From assembly GCA_037952775.1 (NCBI GenBank), contig JBANAY010000004.1:6014001-6078000 (forward strand): 64,000 bases of DNA. The letters are read 5' to 3'. How positions within the stretch are numbered: position 1 is the stretch's first letter; each line of letters opens with the position of its first letter. Source of the DNA: Clonostachys chloroleuca (Eukaryota > Ascomycota > Sordariomycetes > Hypocreales > Bionectriaceae). Below are positions 46,993 through 58,274 of this stretch, piece after piece. The notes below the pieces were generated by a model. It saw only the letters and a program-made list of their open reading frames with translations. It had not been told where the DNA came from and did no database searches. The position numbers and the translations under genes were made by a program.

Positions 46993-49108
46993 CTAAGCGT
47001 CATCTTCGCGTACCGCAACACCCGCAACCTTCTCGTCGTATCGCTGCTGTTCGGCTATCTCGTCGGCGGGAATGTGATCAGGTGTCGAGTTGACAAGAAT
47101 CGTCATGGGGACCAACGCGGCGGCGAGCAAACCAAACGATACGCAGCTGTAGAAAAACATCGCTATAATGAGCCGCCATTTCATGATACGACAGGAAGGG
47201 GCCGATGCTGGACTTACAAGCCGATCAAAGGATCACTTTCTGTTTGAGTGTTCATGCCATAGGCGATAGCTTGACCAATTGCCTCGAGACACCTGAAGGC
47301 AGCACCGTTGCGCACGTTTTCTAGATAGTATGAGCTAAGTTCTTGGCCACAAACACATGGTAAAATCGCTAACGGGAGAATCTATCGAGAAGTTGACTTA
47401 CCCTGGGCATTGGAAGCAAATGAGGACAGAAGCCAGTACATGTACGACTGAGATAAGGGGCCGGTAGTCTGTACGAAGAAGTAGGGCAGGAAAGCTGTTG
47501 GGTAGAGGCGGTCCTTCCAGTCGATTGTACCCGGATCGTCGCTTCTAAACCTGGTCTCCATAATGATGGACCAGACGTAAACGCCCACATTGAGAATAAC
47601 CACGACACCGAGACCGATCTGGGCACGGCGGCGCTGGCTGAGATGCTTCATATCGAGAATGAATCCAAGACCAAAGCAACCAACACTGAACATCAATGTT
47701 AATCTAGTCAACCTCGAATTTAAATGAAAAGAAGGGCGGAAGCTTACATGCAGAAAAACGGCGAGATCAGCGAGGAGAGAGCGCGAGCGCGAACGGAAAA
47801 GTGAATAGCAAGATAAGTTGACCAAGAACCACTATTGCCTTCATATTAGCCGACACAGAAAGGTGAAGGATACAGAATTGGAAATTTAGAAATGCGTACC
47901 CATAGAAGAAAGACCAAAGAGCCCATAGCGCAGCAAGAAGAATAAGTCTTGAGGTAATTGTTTTCGAAATCTGCTTGATTTCCTGCTTGGTGGTAATTGG
48001 TTCCGCCACCACGATACGGCTACCGTCAGATCGAACAACATGTTCGAAAGGTCTGATCAAGAAGGCGAATGGCAGACTAAAAGCATATCAAAGTCAGCAT
48101 TCCCGAATACTTCAGATTATGATTATGAAGGGGATACTTACGCCAGGCATTCGATGGCAACAAAGGCAAGATACGTGTCCGGTGTAACGCCACCGCTCAC
48201 ACCTTCCTGATAGTTCTTTGACAAGCTGTCGCGAAACGGGTTAAGTATGTTAGACATTGAGAATAATGGTGTGCAACTGATGAACAGAGACATTACTCAC
48301 TTGATAGCACCACCTACGAGCTGCCCTAGGTTGCGGGATACGATCCAGAGAGCTAAGTACTTGCCACGCGCACCAGATGGGGCGAGCGTCATGATGGCTC
48401 CGGCTTCAGCAACATACCAGCAACCAGTGCCAATGCCGTCAATAGCGCCGGCTAGAATAAGATACTGTGGGGTATTAGAACCCTAAACAAGCTGCGAGCA
48501 GACGAGCTTTTTGTGACGCCTGGGGTAGCTACTTACCCATTGGTTGCCGAATTTGCTATTACAATAATATGAGGAGCCCAGAACAGGGAAAGACATAGAG
48601 CCGATAACAAGGGCCCATTTCACCCCGAGCTTGTTGACAACTGGACCGCCAAAAAAGCAAGCTGTTGAAGGATAAAAAGCATTTCGATCAGCTTCAGGAT
48701 TCTAAGCAACGTATGAAAATTGCACGCTTAAGGGAAACCCACTCAAGGCTAGACAAGCATAGGTCAGAGAAGTGGCAATATTGGCCACACGAGGAGTCGC
48801 AAGACCACCACCACCGAGACCTGTACGACTTATGTTAGCGTCTCTAGCTTAAGAGCATATACACGAGCTTGGGCTTGCCGCAACGTACCAGCAATTGCGT
48901 CGGCCATAGCTGGCCCACAGAAGGCCTGGACACTGAGAAGCATCATCTGGGTGAGACTATGTTGCAGAGTCCGTTTCCACAATGGGACGGTCGCTCTGTA
49001 ATGTTCCATGGACTGGGATTCAGTGGTGACAACAACTTCGCTGAGTGGTCGGGTGTTGGCCTCGGCCAGCCCGCTCTTTTCGGCAGGGCTTGTCTTGACG
49101 TCGGCCAT
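46993..49108 (-). CDS. UNC93-like / DUF895 MFS membrane protein
   Basis: Ten exons with summed length 1473 nt give 490 residues; exons are 49108-48889, 48820-48743, 48661-48537, 48464-48301, 48225-48142, 48076-47900, 47831-47748, 47685-47402, 47320-47218 and 47146-46993. Diagnostic segments are QAFCGPAMADAIAG, GGGGLATPRVANIATSLTY, FGGPVVNKLGVKWALVIGS, GAIDGIGTGCWYVAEAGAI and TQTESDPLIG. The family is a branch of the major facilitator fold; fungal members are uncharacterised plasma-membrane proteins proposed to be transporters. The gene shares a 590-bp promoter with the divergent fructosyl-amine oxidase, so it may carry a related substrate. I start at MADVK (49108); an upstream ATG at 49183 adds 25 residues. 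Confidence 0.88.
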
Positions 49109-49699
49109 GACGGAGAGGAACAAGACAGATGGTGTTGTCACTAGAAAGTCACAGTAGGGAAGAGAGAGTTTTGGATGTACCAATCGACTGAATGGGATAT
49201 AGCAAAAGAGTCATGAACGAAAGCAAGAATCTCGGTCGTTCTTATAGTTCTCATGAACACCAGTGACAGATCGAACCGAGACGGTCCACCCCACCGTTAT
49301 CGGTGCCCTTCCCCACGGGAAACTAACAAGCTTGACTCGCGGCAGCATTTACCGGGTCCAAAGATAAGTACGTAAGTAAGAAGGTCCAGCCGAGGACTGT
49401 GATTGGTGATTGCACCATTTCTGTGGAGACTTCATGGGAAGGTCCAGCCGAAAGTCAGTCTCCTGCAACGAGAGGAGCCATTTTCGTTGGATGATTTGTA
49501 AAGAAAAGTGGCCCCCAAGACGGAGAAACGTCGCAAAAAGGTGCAGGTGTTTGTGGAGAATATTGCTCGTTTACATTCGGCATATAAAGACTTTCACCCG
49601 CCAGCATACACAGCGTGATGCTTACATGGAGGTTTATCTCGCCACCCGGATTCAACAGCCTCCGCCGAAAAGCAGTAGCTGTTTCTAGATTTTCGAATT
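49109..49699. promoter_or_regulatory. Divergent promoter between UNC93-like gene and fructosyl-amine oxidase
   Basis: This 591-bp region separates two divergent start codons. The 14-bp word GAAGGTCCAGCCGA occurs twice as a direct repeat, at 49380-49393 and 49438-49451. Its GGTCCAGCCG core could be a regulator site, perhaps for the Zn2Cys6 protein at 52040. This is inference. Confidence 0.4.
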
Positions 49700-51385
49700 A
49701 TGGCGTCTGCACGTAAAACCACCAAAGTTATCATAGTTGGTGGAGGTGGCACCCTCGGCTCGTCCACCGCCCTGCATCTGATACGTCGCGGATACACGCC
49801 ATCCAATATTACTATTCTCGACACCTATCCTATCCCGTCATCTCAATCTGCTGGCCATGACTTGAACAAGATTATGAGCATTAGATTGCGCACAAAGGCT
49901 GATTTGCAGCTATCACTTGAAGCACTGGACATGTGGAAGCATGATCCACTCTTCAAGCCCTTCTTCCATAATGTTGGCATGGTACGCTATGTCTCCTTTC
50001 GAGGGCATTCATCATCGCGAAGTCTGTTGCACTGATACTTTATGTAGCTCGATTGTTCGTCAGAGGCCGAGAACATCACAGAGCTCAGGGAGTACTATCA
50101 GGCTCTTATTGATGCCAATGCTGGCTTGGACAAGACCAATTTTTGGTTAGACAGCGAGGATAATATTCTGTCAGCAGTGCCCTGCTTTACCAAGGATCAA
50201 GTCAAGGTAAAAGCTAGCCAGATTTGTCAGATGCATGTAATGTAGGCTAATAATGGCCATCGCATAGGGATGGAAAGGATTGTTCACCCTTGACGGGGGC
50301 TGGCTTGCAGCAGCAAAAGCTATCAACGCGATTGGTCTCTTTGCCAAAAACCAAGGCGTTCAATTTCAATCTGGCGAGTGCGATTTATCTACTCTCGCAA
50401 ACATCTTTGCTCGCATTACTCACACGCCTATAGTGCTGGCACGTTCAAGAAGCCCTTGTTCGCCGACGATGAAGTCACCTGTCGTGGTGTTGAAACTATC
50501 GATGGCTCCAGATATTTCGCGGACAAGGTGATTATGGCTGCCGGGGCGTGGACACCGACATTGATTGATCTGAAGGATCAATGCGTTTCCAAAGTGCGTG
50601 TCGCCCAGTCTACTATCTGGTTGTTACTGACAAGAGGGTTTATTTAGGCCTGGGTCTTGGCCCATATACAGTTGACCCCAGAGGAGGCTGCTGCGTACAA
50701 AAATACGCCTGTGGTATACGATGGTTCTTATGGTTTCTTCTTTGAGCCAAATGAGTAAGTATCATGGTCCCAGTCAGTCCAGATCACACATTCAGAAGAC
50801 TCATGCTAGATATCTTCCTTGCAGAGAAGGAATTATCAAAGTTTGCGACGAATTCCCTGGATTTACACGTTTCAAGACACATCAGCCATATGGCGCAGGT
50901 GAACCAAAATGCATATCGGTACCCCGATCCCATGCCAGTCACCCGACGGACACCTACCCAAACGCCTCCGAAGTCAGCATCCGCAAGGCCGTCGCAAGAT
51001 TTCTGCCAGGACTCAAAGATAGGCCATTCATCAATCGCGCAATGTGCTGGTGCACAGACACGGCTGATTCAAATCTTTTAATTTGCGAGCATCCAAAGTG
51101 GAAGAATCTAATTCTGGCCACGGGGGATAGTGGGTATGTCTGCCCTCAGGCTGTGGTGTTATCGGCAAATGAAACTGACATATCACTTGCCGCTCTAGTC
51201 ACTCGTTCAAAATGCTACCGAACATCGGCAAGCATATTGTCGAACTAATGGAAGGAACTCTTCAGCAGGATCTGCTGGATTATTGGAAATGGAGACCCGG
51301 AGGTGATGCGCTCAAATCCATAAGAGCGGCTCCAGCAAAAGATTTAGCAGATATGCCTGGTTGGAAACATGATGCTCGGTTGTAG
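49700..51385 (+). CDS. Fructosyl-amine (fructosyl amino acid) oxidase, amadoriase
   Basis: Seven exons (49700-49981, 50048-50206, 50268-50377, 50434-50593, 50648-50754, 50825-51133, 51199-51385) give 437 residues, the normal length. The FAD-binding GxGxxG region is at 13-20 (VGGGGTLG), with MSIRLRTKADLQLS, LDGGWLAAAKA, FKKPLFADDE, DKVIMAAGAWTPT, VVYDGSYGFFFEPN and LILATGDSGHSFKMLPNIGK. The cysteine of MCWCTDT (C347) matches the residue that holds FAD covalently in this family. The enzyme oxidises Amadori products (glycated amino acids) to the free amino acid, glucosone and hydrogen peroxide. The C-terminus is ARL, which could act as a weak peroxisomal signal; location is uncertain. Confidence 0.92.
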
Positions 51386-52039
51386 CGTTGTGATGGTAGC
51401 TCTACTGACAGGCTATGAGAATTGTGTAATTGAATTGTGTTAATTAAAATGAAGTTATCTCCGTCTTTGGGACGAGTGGAGAGAAAAATGCTGGCTTGGC
51501 GCGGATAAGGATATTTCCGATCCGGCTGTGGGGTACCATGTCAACATGTTCAACAGGCTTAAGTCGAAGATTAGGATTACGTAACAGGCTTACTTAAGGT
51601 TGAAATCCCGACAGGAGCAAAGCGCGTGAATGCGCTACTCATGGGTGACCTACCCTATTCTGTGTGGGATAACCTCAACTATCTCAACGAAACAAACTAG
51701 TTTCTGCTCTAAAAATTCCCCTCATCTATCAATCGGGCTTGATTAATCTAAACTTTGAATTGTTTGTGGTACGGGAGATTCAGATATCGTTTTGCTATTA
51801 GCTCATACGCTTTCTGTTACCCAACTACTTGATTAGCAACGCGGAGATGAACTCAAATGGCTAGCCCCTCCGCAATCAGAGCGGAGAACAGCTTATCAAG
51901 GCAGCAATCACGTGCTCTATATATTTCAATAAACGTAATCTACCGACCTCGAGTCACGATTCATACACACGGAATTTCAGCCGTTTTGTCCCCCGAAACC
52001 TGGCTCTAATAATAATAAGCCTTGGTCATCGTATTGAGA
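51386..52039. other. Intergenic, promoter of the regulator
   Basis: About 650 bases upstream of the Zn2Cys6 gene. No gene is seen. Confidence 0.5.
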
Positions 52040-53814
52040 ATGCCACGACGCAAGGCGGCCGACAGGGTTGGCTTCATTCCGCGGCGAACACGCTCGGGCT
52101 GCAGGTACGTTTCCCGAAAGCAATCAAACCCGAGATTCACCGGTTGAATTTACATCTGTCTTTGTTCTGTAGTACGTGCCGAGCACGCAGGGTCAAGTGC
52201 GACGAAGCCCAACCGCAATGCGGCAAATGCAAGGCTCGCGGTGACTGCTGTGAATATGCGCCGATACAACTGAAATGGGAATCTGAATACTCCTCATCAG
52301 GAAGGGCCTTCGGCAGACTGGGAGTGTGGAGCAAAGAGAGACCCCGCCGTTCATCCACTGGAATGAGGCAACCTGCCTCAACATCGTTCACAACCTCACG
52401 AAAATCTCAGTTGGTTGTCGATCATCATTTTATCAACCTCTATGCTTCTGATATGGATCCTGGCCTACCACATTGTTTGCCTCCTAACGTCCGTGTGAAG
52501 GAGGAACAGGCACTTGTTTTCGCGACAGCATCACAAATGCCCACTCACCCTTCAATTATGTCCACCTCTCCGTCTCCATCCTGCCTTTCTGTTGCTGAAA
52601 TTGGCACTATCGCTCGCCCGGTGTCATGCTTTCCAAGTTTTGAAGGCTCGGAACTCGAACTACTCGATTATTACCTGCACCGAATATGCCCCCTAACCTA
52701 CACTTCTCATCACTATATTTCTCCGTTTGCTGAATTGATCATGCCTCTTCTCAGCTCCGGGGGCCATGATATGGCATCTCTCGCCGCCATGGCATTCTCA
52801 GCACGCCACGGAAGCCTCAGTCGCCCTGAGTGGTCGCCCAAAGCCTTGACTTTACGAGGGAAAACCCTGGCCGCGGTACGGGAAAGCCTGGGTGTCCCAG
52901 AAGATATGATGGGATACGCTCTACGCAACTCAAGAATTCCTCTGGCAATGATGTTCCTCTGCATGTATGAAATCTTTGACAGTTGCGACCATCGGTGGGT
53001 CATCCATCTCAGAGCTTGCCAGGACTTTCTCCATCGAAGAAGGCTTCTCCTCACTACTGCCACCCCCGAAACAGACGAAGAGCGAAATCATGTATCTCTG
53101 GTAGGACGGTTCTTTGCCTTTCAAGACGCAATTAGCCGCACCGCGTGTGGAAACCCTTCAGTATTCAGCTGGGAGTACTGGCAACAGGCTGATCTTGACG
53201 GGACGGATCATCTGTTTGGTCGCAGCACAAAATCCGCCGCCATTTTGTTCAAGACCACTGAACTTGGCCGAATGAAAGATTCAATATCCCTAGAAGATTT
53301 TGAAACACGTTTGTTCATTTTGGATCACGAGATTGCGTCTCTCGATGCCGTCGACGCTGAAGACTGTTTAGCCAAACAGTCGACCAAGCTGTACCAACAC
53401 TGCCTACTCCGCAACGCCACACCCTCCACACCCATCGTGCAAGAGCTCGTCAACAAACTATTGAAACAACTCTACACTCTTGTACAGGAAACTCGCTGCA
53501 TATCGAGCAGTCTCGCTTTCCCTCTCTTCATCAGTGCAGTTGAGCTCGACCCTCTCAATTGCCAGGCATTTCTCATAGATAAGAACACGGAGGAACCGAA
53601 GTCGGGCCGCTCTATCGTGTTGGACATACTGAAAACGATGTCGGGATCTTGTCTATTCAATGTTGGGCGGCTTGGCGATGTGATACGCCAGGTTTGGGTG
53701 AACCGAGACCTGCATCTGGAGACTGGCGCAACTTCGGCGGCTGGGTCTGCTGTCGGGTTGAATGATTGGACAGTGTCCGTGAGTCCTTATTGTACCAATC
53801 TTAGTCTTGCGTGA
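52040..53814 (+). CDS. Zn2Cys6 transcription factor
   Basis: Two exons (52040-52104, 52173-53814; 68-nt intron) give 568 residues. The zinc cluster is C21-X2-C24-X6-C31-X6-C38-X2-C41-X6-C48, starting RTRSGCSTCRARRVKC, and the intron falls right after its first cysteine, a position common in fungal regulators. The rest resembles the fungal transcription-factor domain 2 type (LLDYYLHRICPLTYTSHHY, MAFSARHGSLSRPEW, EYWQQADLDGTDHLFG). It is nuclear by inference. Its position 650 bp downstream of the fructosyl-amine oxidase makes it a candidate local regulator. Confidence 0.88.
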
Positions 53815-54307
53815 TCATCCAGGGCCCGAAGAGACTGAATCCCTGTTTCACAATACTTCGAACATCAGCTTCTTGAAGTGGTCTGTAATCTTATGAAGGC
53901 TGCACTATTAATTATCTGTTATTATATAAGCGAATCTGACCTTGTACTTTGCTATAATCAATAGCTTTATAATTCATAAAAGAGTAAATTTTCCCAATCG
54001 CCTAGAAATTATTTCTTCACCCTTCGTATATCAACTAAGTCCGTAAGTTCAATTTAGTATAAGAAACGCAATAATAAGACATACTTCGCATCAAGCGTTG
54101 GATGCGCTAGTTTTGAACTGCTTTAGGAGGCAACCCAAACCTGGGGCATTTCTCTCCACTGAGCTTCAATAGATTGTGGAAGTGATCTTGACTCAGACAA
54201 ACCTTATGGTAGCCTCATACTGAGCTAAAACAATTTGCTCCAAGTTGGACAATAGTCCGCCCGGAATAACATCCGTCGAATCAATTGTCCCAGCAAGCCA
54301 AGGTGTC
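53815..54307. other. Convergent intergenic region, AT-rich
   Basis: About 490 AT-rich bases between the regulator and the convergent P450 gene; no gene is seen. Confidence 0.5.
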
Positions 54308-55977
54308 TTAAAGCTTCAGGGACTCTGCATCACTTCTTTCCCATGGATGCTCTTTCTCCACGGATAGAATAAGCTCTGAATGCTTCATTGTTCTTGGCTC
54401 AATTCTATATGGGAAGGGCTTAGGGTGGCAGATTAGCCCAGCTGTCGGCTGGAGAGTCGCCTCCACCTCTTCACCATCTTCGCCAATAGCTTTGCTGATA
54501 TGGAAAGCGGCCAAAATTCGCGATACTGTAATGAAAAGGCTCTCCATAGCGAGAAATCTCCCAGGACATATTCTTCGGCCGTAGCCAAATGATTCTGTCG
54601 TAGGGTCTGGCTCATTTCGTGGTTCCAAATATCTGTCAGGGTCGAAATCACTCGGGTTTGCGTACGTTTCGGGGTCGTGCAAAAACCACCAGATTGACGG
54701 GAGCAAATATGTTCCTTTCGGGATCCTGAAACCATTGTACGTGATTTCATCGTCCGTCACATGGGGTGTACCAATCGGCGTTACCGGAAGCCAGCGGAGT
54801 GCCTCGCTCACCAATGCATTGACGTATGGCAGTTGATGTCGGTCAGAAAAGTCCGGTAGCCTTTCATTGCCAACCACCTTGTCGATTTCTTGCTGAGCCT
54901 TTTGTTGGACATCTGGAAACAGTATCATGGCAAGGACAAAACTGCTTAATGTCGAGACGGTTGTATCCGCTCCGCCGCCGTACAAAATCGCCGCCGTCTG
55001 CTTGATAGCGTTTTCCTCCTCAAGAGTTAATTCTAGCTCGCCATGCTTGTTGATCGCGTGCTTCTCAATCAGTTGCGAAACGTAGGATGTCCGGTGTGTC
55101 CCAGCCGCGAGTTGTCCCCGCACGAATTCAAATGGCGCATCTATCACCGCTTGGTTGACTTGGTTCCATTCTCGAGCTTGAGTTTTGAAGGAGGCGCCTG
55201 GAAATCCTTCTGGTAGGCGGTTCATGATTGGAAGAATATCTACTATCCAAGACAAGGGCACAAGCGCAAGCGACATATTGTCCATCATGCGCTCAATCAA
55301 GGTGACCAGTGGATCATGGGTTAGTGGATTGATAGCATAGCCGTACGTGATTTTTAGGACTATAGCACTGGCTTCACTAAAACCAATAGGTCAAATCTGG
55401 TTCATGGGTTATTTCCCCTTTCGAAGAACTGAATATATTTGGATGCAAGCATGACTTACGTCTTAAAGTGCTTTAGTAAACCTTCTGGGCTTTTTAGAAC
55501 CCTCAGAAGGAAGCGTCGTGACTCCACATCTTGAACATCATTGAATCGGGCTGCCATGACTTTGGTACCGATTTGCTGGTGAACTAGCTTGCGATGCCAT
55601 CGATATGTGTCGTTGTACTGCCGAAAGGGCAAGAAATTACCAAAGCCACAGTCATTGGCAAAAATTGAGGAAGGTCTGAGAGATGTCTTGAGAGATGTCT
55701 GCTCTAATAGATCACGCACTGCGTTCTTATCGTGTAAGAGAATCATCGGCTGGCCCAGAATGGATACTGAGCTGATTGGACCGTACATATCTTTGAACTT
55801 GATCCAATGCTGGTACTCGGGTATTCCTGGGGCAGGAAGGTCTCCGATGTTTCCAATCAGCGGAAGGGGCTTTGGCCCTGGTGGGAGGCCACTGGTAGTA
55901 TTTCTTCGAAAAAACTGGCCCCATATTGCTAAGCTGAGGACAATGAGCCCTGCTAGCAACGGAGTAAGGTGTTCCAT
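54308..55977 (-). CDS. Cytochrome P450 monooxygenase (OrdA-like, E-class group I)
   Basis: Two exons (55977-55460, 55376-54308; 83-nt intron) give 528 residues. An N-terminal membrane anchor (MEHLTPLLAGLIVLSLAIWG) is followed by the proline-rich hinge GLPPGPKPLPLIGNI. The I-helix motif is GGGADTT (306-312), the ExxR is EALR (364-367), and the heme loop is FGYGRRICPGRF with the cysteine ligand at 443. It is an ER-bound monooxygenase. Sequence style resembles the O-methylsterigmatocystin oxidoreductase-like group, but the substrate cannot be told. No polyketide or peptide synthase is nearby, so this is not evidently a metabolite cluster. An upstream ATG at 56013 would add 12 residues before the anchor. 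Confidence 0.92.
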
Positions 55978-56885
55978 CAGACTTAAATGGTGAATACAGA
56001 TAGATAGCTGCAATGAAAAAAATATAATCAGAATTCAGTGAGCCAATGATCAACAATAAAACACGAGAACAATGCGAGCGATGGTTCATAACGTTTTGGA
56101 TGTAGGTACGGTCATGGCATATCCCGCTTATATACATCCTATGAGATTGAGCACGGGCAGATTAGTTGCCTTTCTTGTTGCATGTTGCATTGCCTTCTCG
56201 GCTGTTCAGGGTGAAATGATCAATCGCATGTGAGGAATTTGTAATAGCTCTGTAATAAAGGTTGCATAGAATGAGTACAGGGTGTGACGATAAGATGCTG
56301 AAGGCTGAACGAATGATAAAGAGCGGGTGATGTCTCGGATGTCTGCATTTCAGACACCCTGACACCCAACTAAATCAAGGAACAGCCCCAAGACTCCTAT
56401 TGTCCCCACTGTCACCGGTGTGAGAACTAGAAGCGAATACCGCACTGCAACCGAACACGTACCGTGTTTTGCCACGGAATCGGCTTTCGGCATAAGCAAA
56501 CTGAGACATACTTCTGCAATCGTGTCTTAACTCAGCAGTGATCTCCATGCAGTGCAACGCACAAAGCGCTGGCATTTATACGATATAACATGTAATTATA
56601 GGGCGCACTCAAGGTAAAGAAGAGAGAACTAACAGTTTTCCAGCACCTCTTCAGTCTCTTACTTATTGCAGTATAGGAGATATATATACATTAATACCCT
56701 GGGCATGATAATCGGTCTCTCCGACGACGGCTCTTGGACAGCTGAATGTTCATGCAGACCTAAGCCGGTTGCTAGGGAGGGACAATTCTAGGATGACGAC
56801 CGTTAAATGTCTGCGTCATCAATTCAAAGATGAAAATCAGCGTAAGAAGCACGATGATCTATTAAAAGATGCAAATGTTCTAGTT
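55978..56885. other. Intergenic / P450 upstream region
   Basis: About 900 bases with the P450 promoter and the 3' region of the AlaX-like gene. A 67-codon minus frame (56375-56575) has no recognisable domain. Confidence 0.45.
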
Positions 56886-57728
56886 CTAAGCTTTTAAATC
56901 TACAGAGTAGCTAACACGAGACTTGCCCTTGCTCCTGGAAATTTTCTTCACCTTGGTTTCCCCGCATAAGTCAGTAGTGTCAACATGCGTTCCTCCGCAG
57001 GGGTAAAGCTCACCGCCAGTAATCTTGACGATGCGGAACTTCTCTCCTGGTGCCGCGAGGCTTGGATCGGGGATCAGCCTCTCCAGGCCATGCTTACGGA
57101 AGTCGTCCTCATCCCAAAAGTCTACTTCGACGGGCAATTTGGCCGCCACGAACTCGTCGACTTTCTTTTGTATGGGCTCCTTCCACTTGCCTTCGATGAG
57201 GCCCTGGAACTCGCAGGAAGCCGAATCCGGGAAGTGGGATGCTTTGAGCTCATCGAAACCTTCGATTTCCTTCTCCAGAAGGTGCCTGACTGCAGATCCG
57301 AGAACATGACCTGCAGTGTGGAGGCGAGAGTAGTACAGTCGTTTTTCGACGTCGATTTCTTGGGTGATCGTATCGCCAGGTTTGAAGATATTGCCTAGGT
57401 CGCTTGAGGCGGTATCAGAAGACTCAAGACGACCGAAATGCAAGACCTGACCGTCACGGATGGCATCCATCCTCGCAGATAGCACATTGAAGGTTCTCTG
57501 CGGCGATTGCATCGTCATTGAGCCGACGTCGGATGGCTGACCCCCACCCTGAGGATGGAAGATGGTCTGGTCGGTGATGATGGCAAAATCCCCGTCACGG
57601 CCCTCTTTGAAGAGTTGCCGGTTATCCTCTTCTAACCCGCTCCATGGATGGACTGAAACTACAGTCGCAGGGGCAGAAAATAATTTTGCGTTGCGCTGGA
57701 AGGAAAGTATTGTTCGTTTAGCCGCCAT
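56886..57728 (-). CDS. AlaX-type alanyl-tRNA editing protein
   Basis: A single exon of 280 residues from MAAKRTIL. The protein resembles the free-standing editing module of alanyl-tRNA synthetase: TIFHPQGGGQPSD near residue 60, the zinc-binding HTAGH (137-141) and the C-terminal CGGTH (244-248), preceded by ELYPCGG. These proteins hydrolyse mischarged Ser-tRNA-Ala or Gly-tRNA-Ala and so protect translation. All four metal ligands are present, so the protein should be active. No targeting signal is evident. An upstream in-frame ATG at 57761 would add 11 residues. It is a housekeeping-type gene among accessory genes. Confidence 0.9.
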   Translation of the reverse strand: MAAKRTILSFQRNAKLFSAPATVVSVHPWSGLEEDNRQLFKEGRDGDFAIITDQTIFHPQGGGQPSDVGSMTMQSPQRTFNVLSARMDAIRDGQVLHFGRLESSDTASSDLGNIFKPGDTITQEIDVEKRLYYSRLHTAGHVLGSAVRHLLEKEIEGFDELKASHFPDSASCEFQGLIEGKWKEPIQKKVDEFVAAKLPVEVDFWDEDDFRKHGLERLIPDPSLAAPGEKFRIVKITGGELYPCGGTHVDTTDLCGETKVKKISRSKGKSRVSYSVDLKA

Positions 57729-58274
57729 TTTGTTTGTATGTGGTTTTAAGGGCAGGTTCAAGTTTCAATTCGCGAGAAACTGCTAACTAGTGGCTCTTCA
57801 TGCTAGGGTTACTGTTGTATTTAGTGAGATTATTACTTTAAAGAGGTGTGTTATTAATCTGACCCTGCTATGTTTTGAAGCTCAATTACTAATTAAGGGC
57901 AAATGACGGACCTAAAATCTGACACTACGCTTCGTATCATCAATTTTGTGAACAAGTTCTGTTTTGCTGACCTTTCGAAGCTGAGACTAGCACGCTCAGA
58001 CACAACATTTTAGAGTCAAACAACATGATAAACTACCTAAAAATATTTCTGCGTCAAGAGCCGCTATCAAGAGAGGAGTCGGGTTTGTTTGAAGAATTAC
58101 CTCTAAGTCTTTGATATAATTTTCGAAGAAATTTGTACCATTGTGATCTTAGGGAATTTTATCTGTCTCATAAGAAGCAGCTGCTTATTTGGTGAAGTTA
58201 ACCGACAGACTTTCTATACACATGGCTCTTCTCGCGGTCGTGAGTTTCGTGCAACTCTTTTTAACAGGGCGGTG
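57729..58274. other. Intergenic
   Basis: About 545 AT-rich bases; the promoter of the AlaX-like gene. No gene is seen. Confidence 0.5.
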
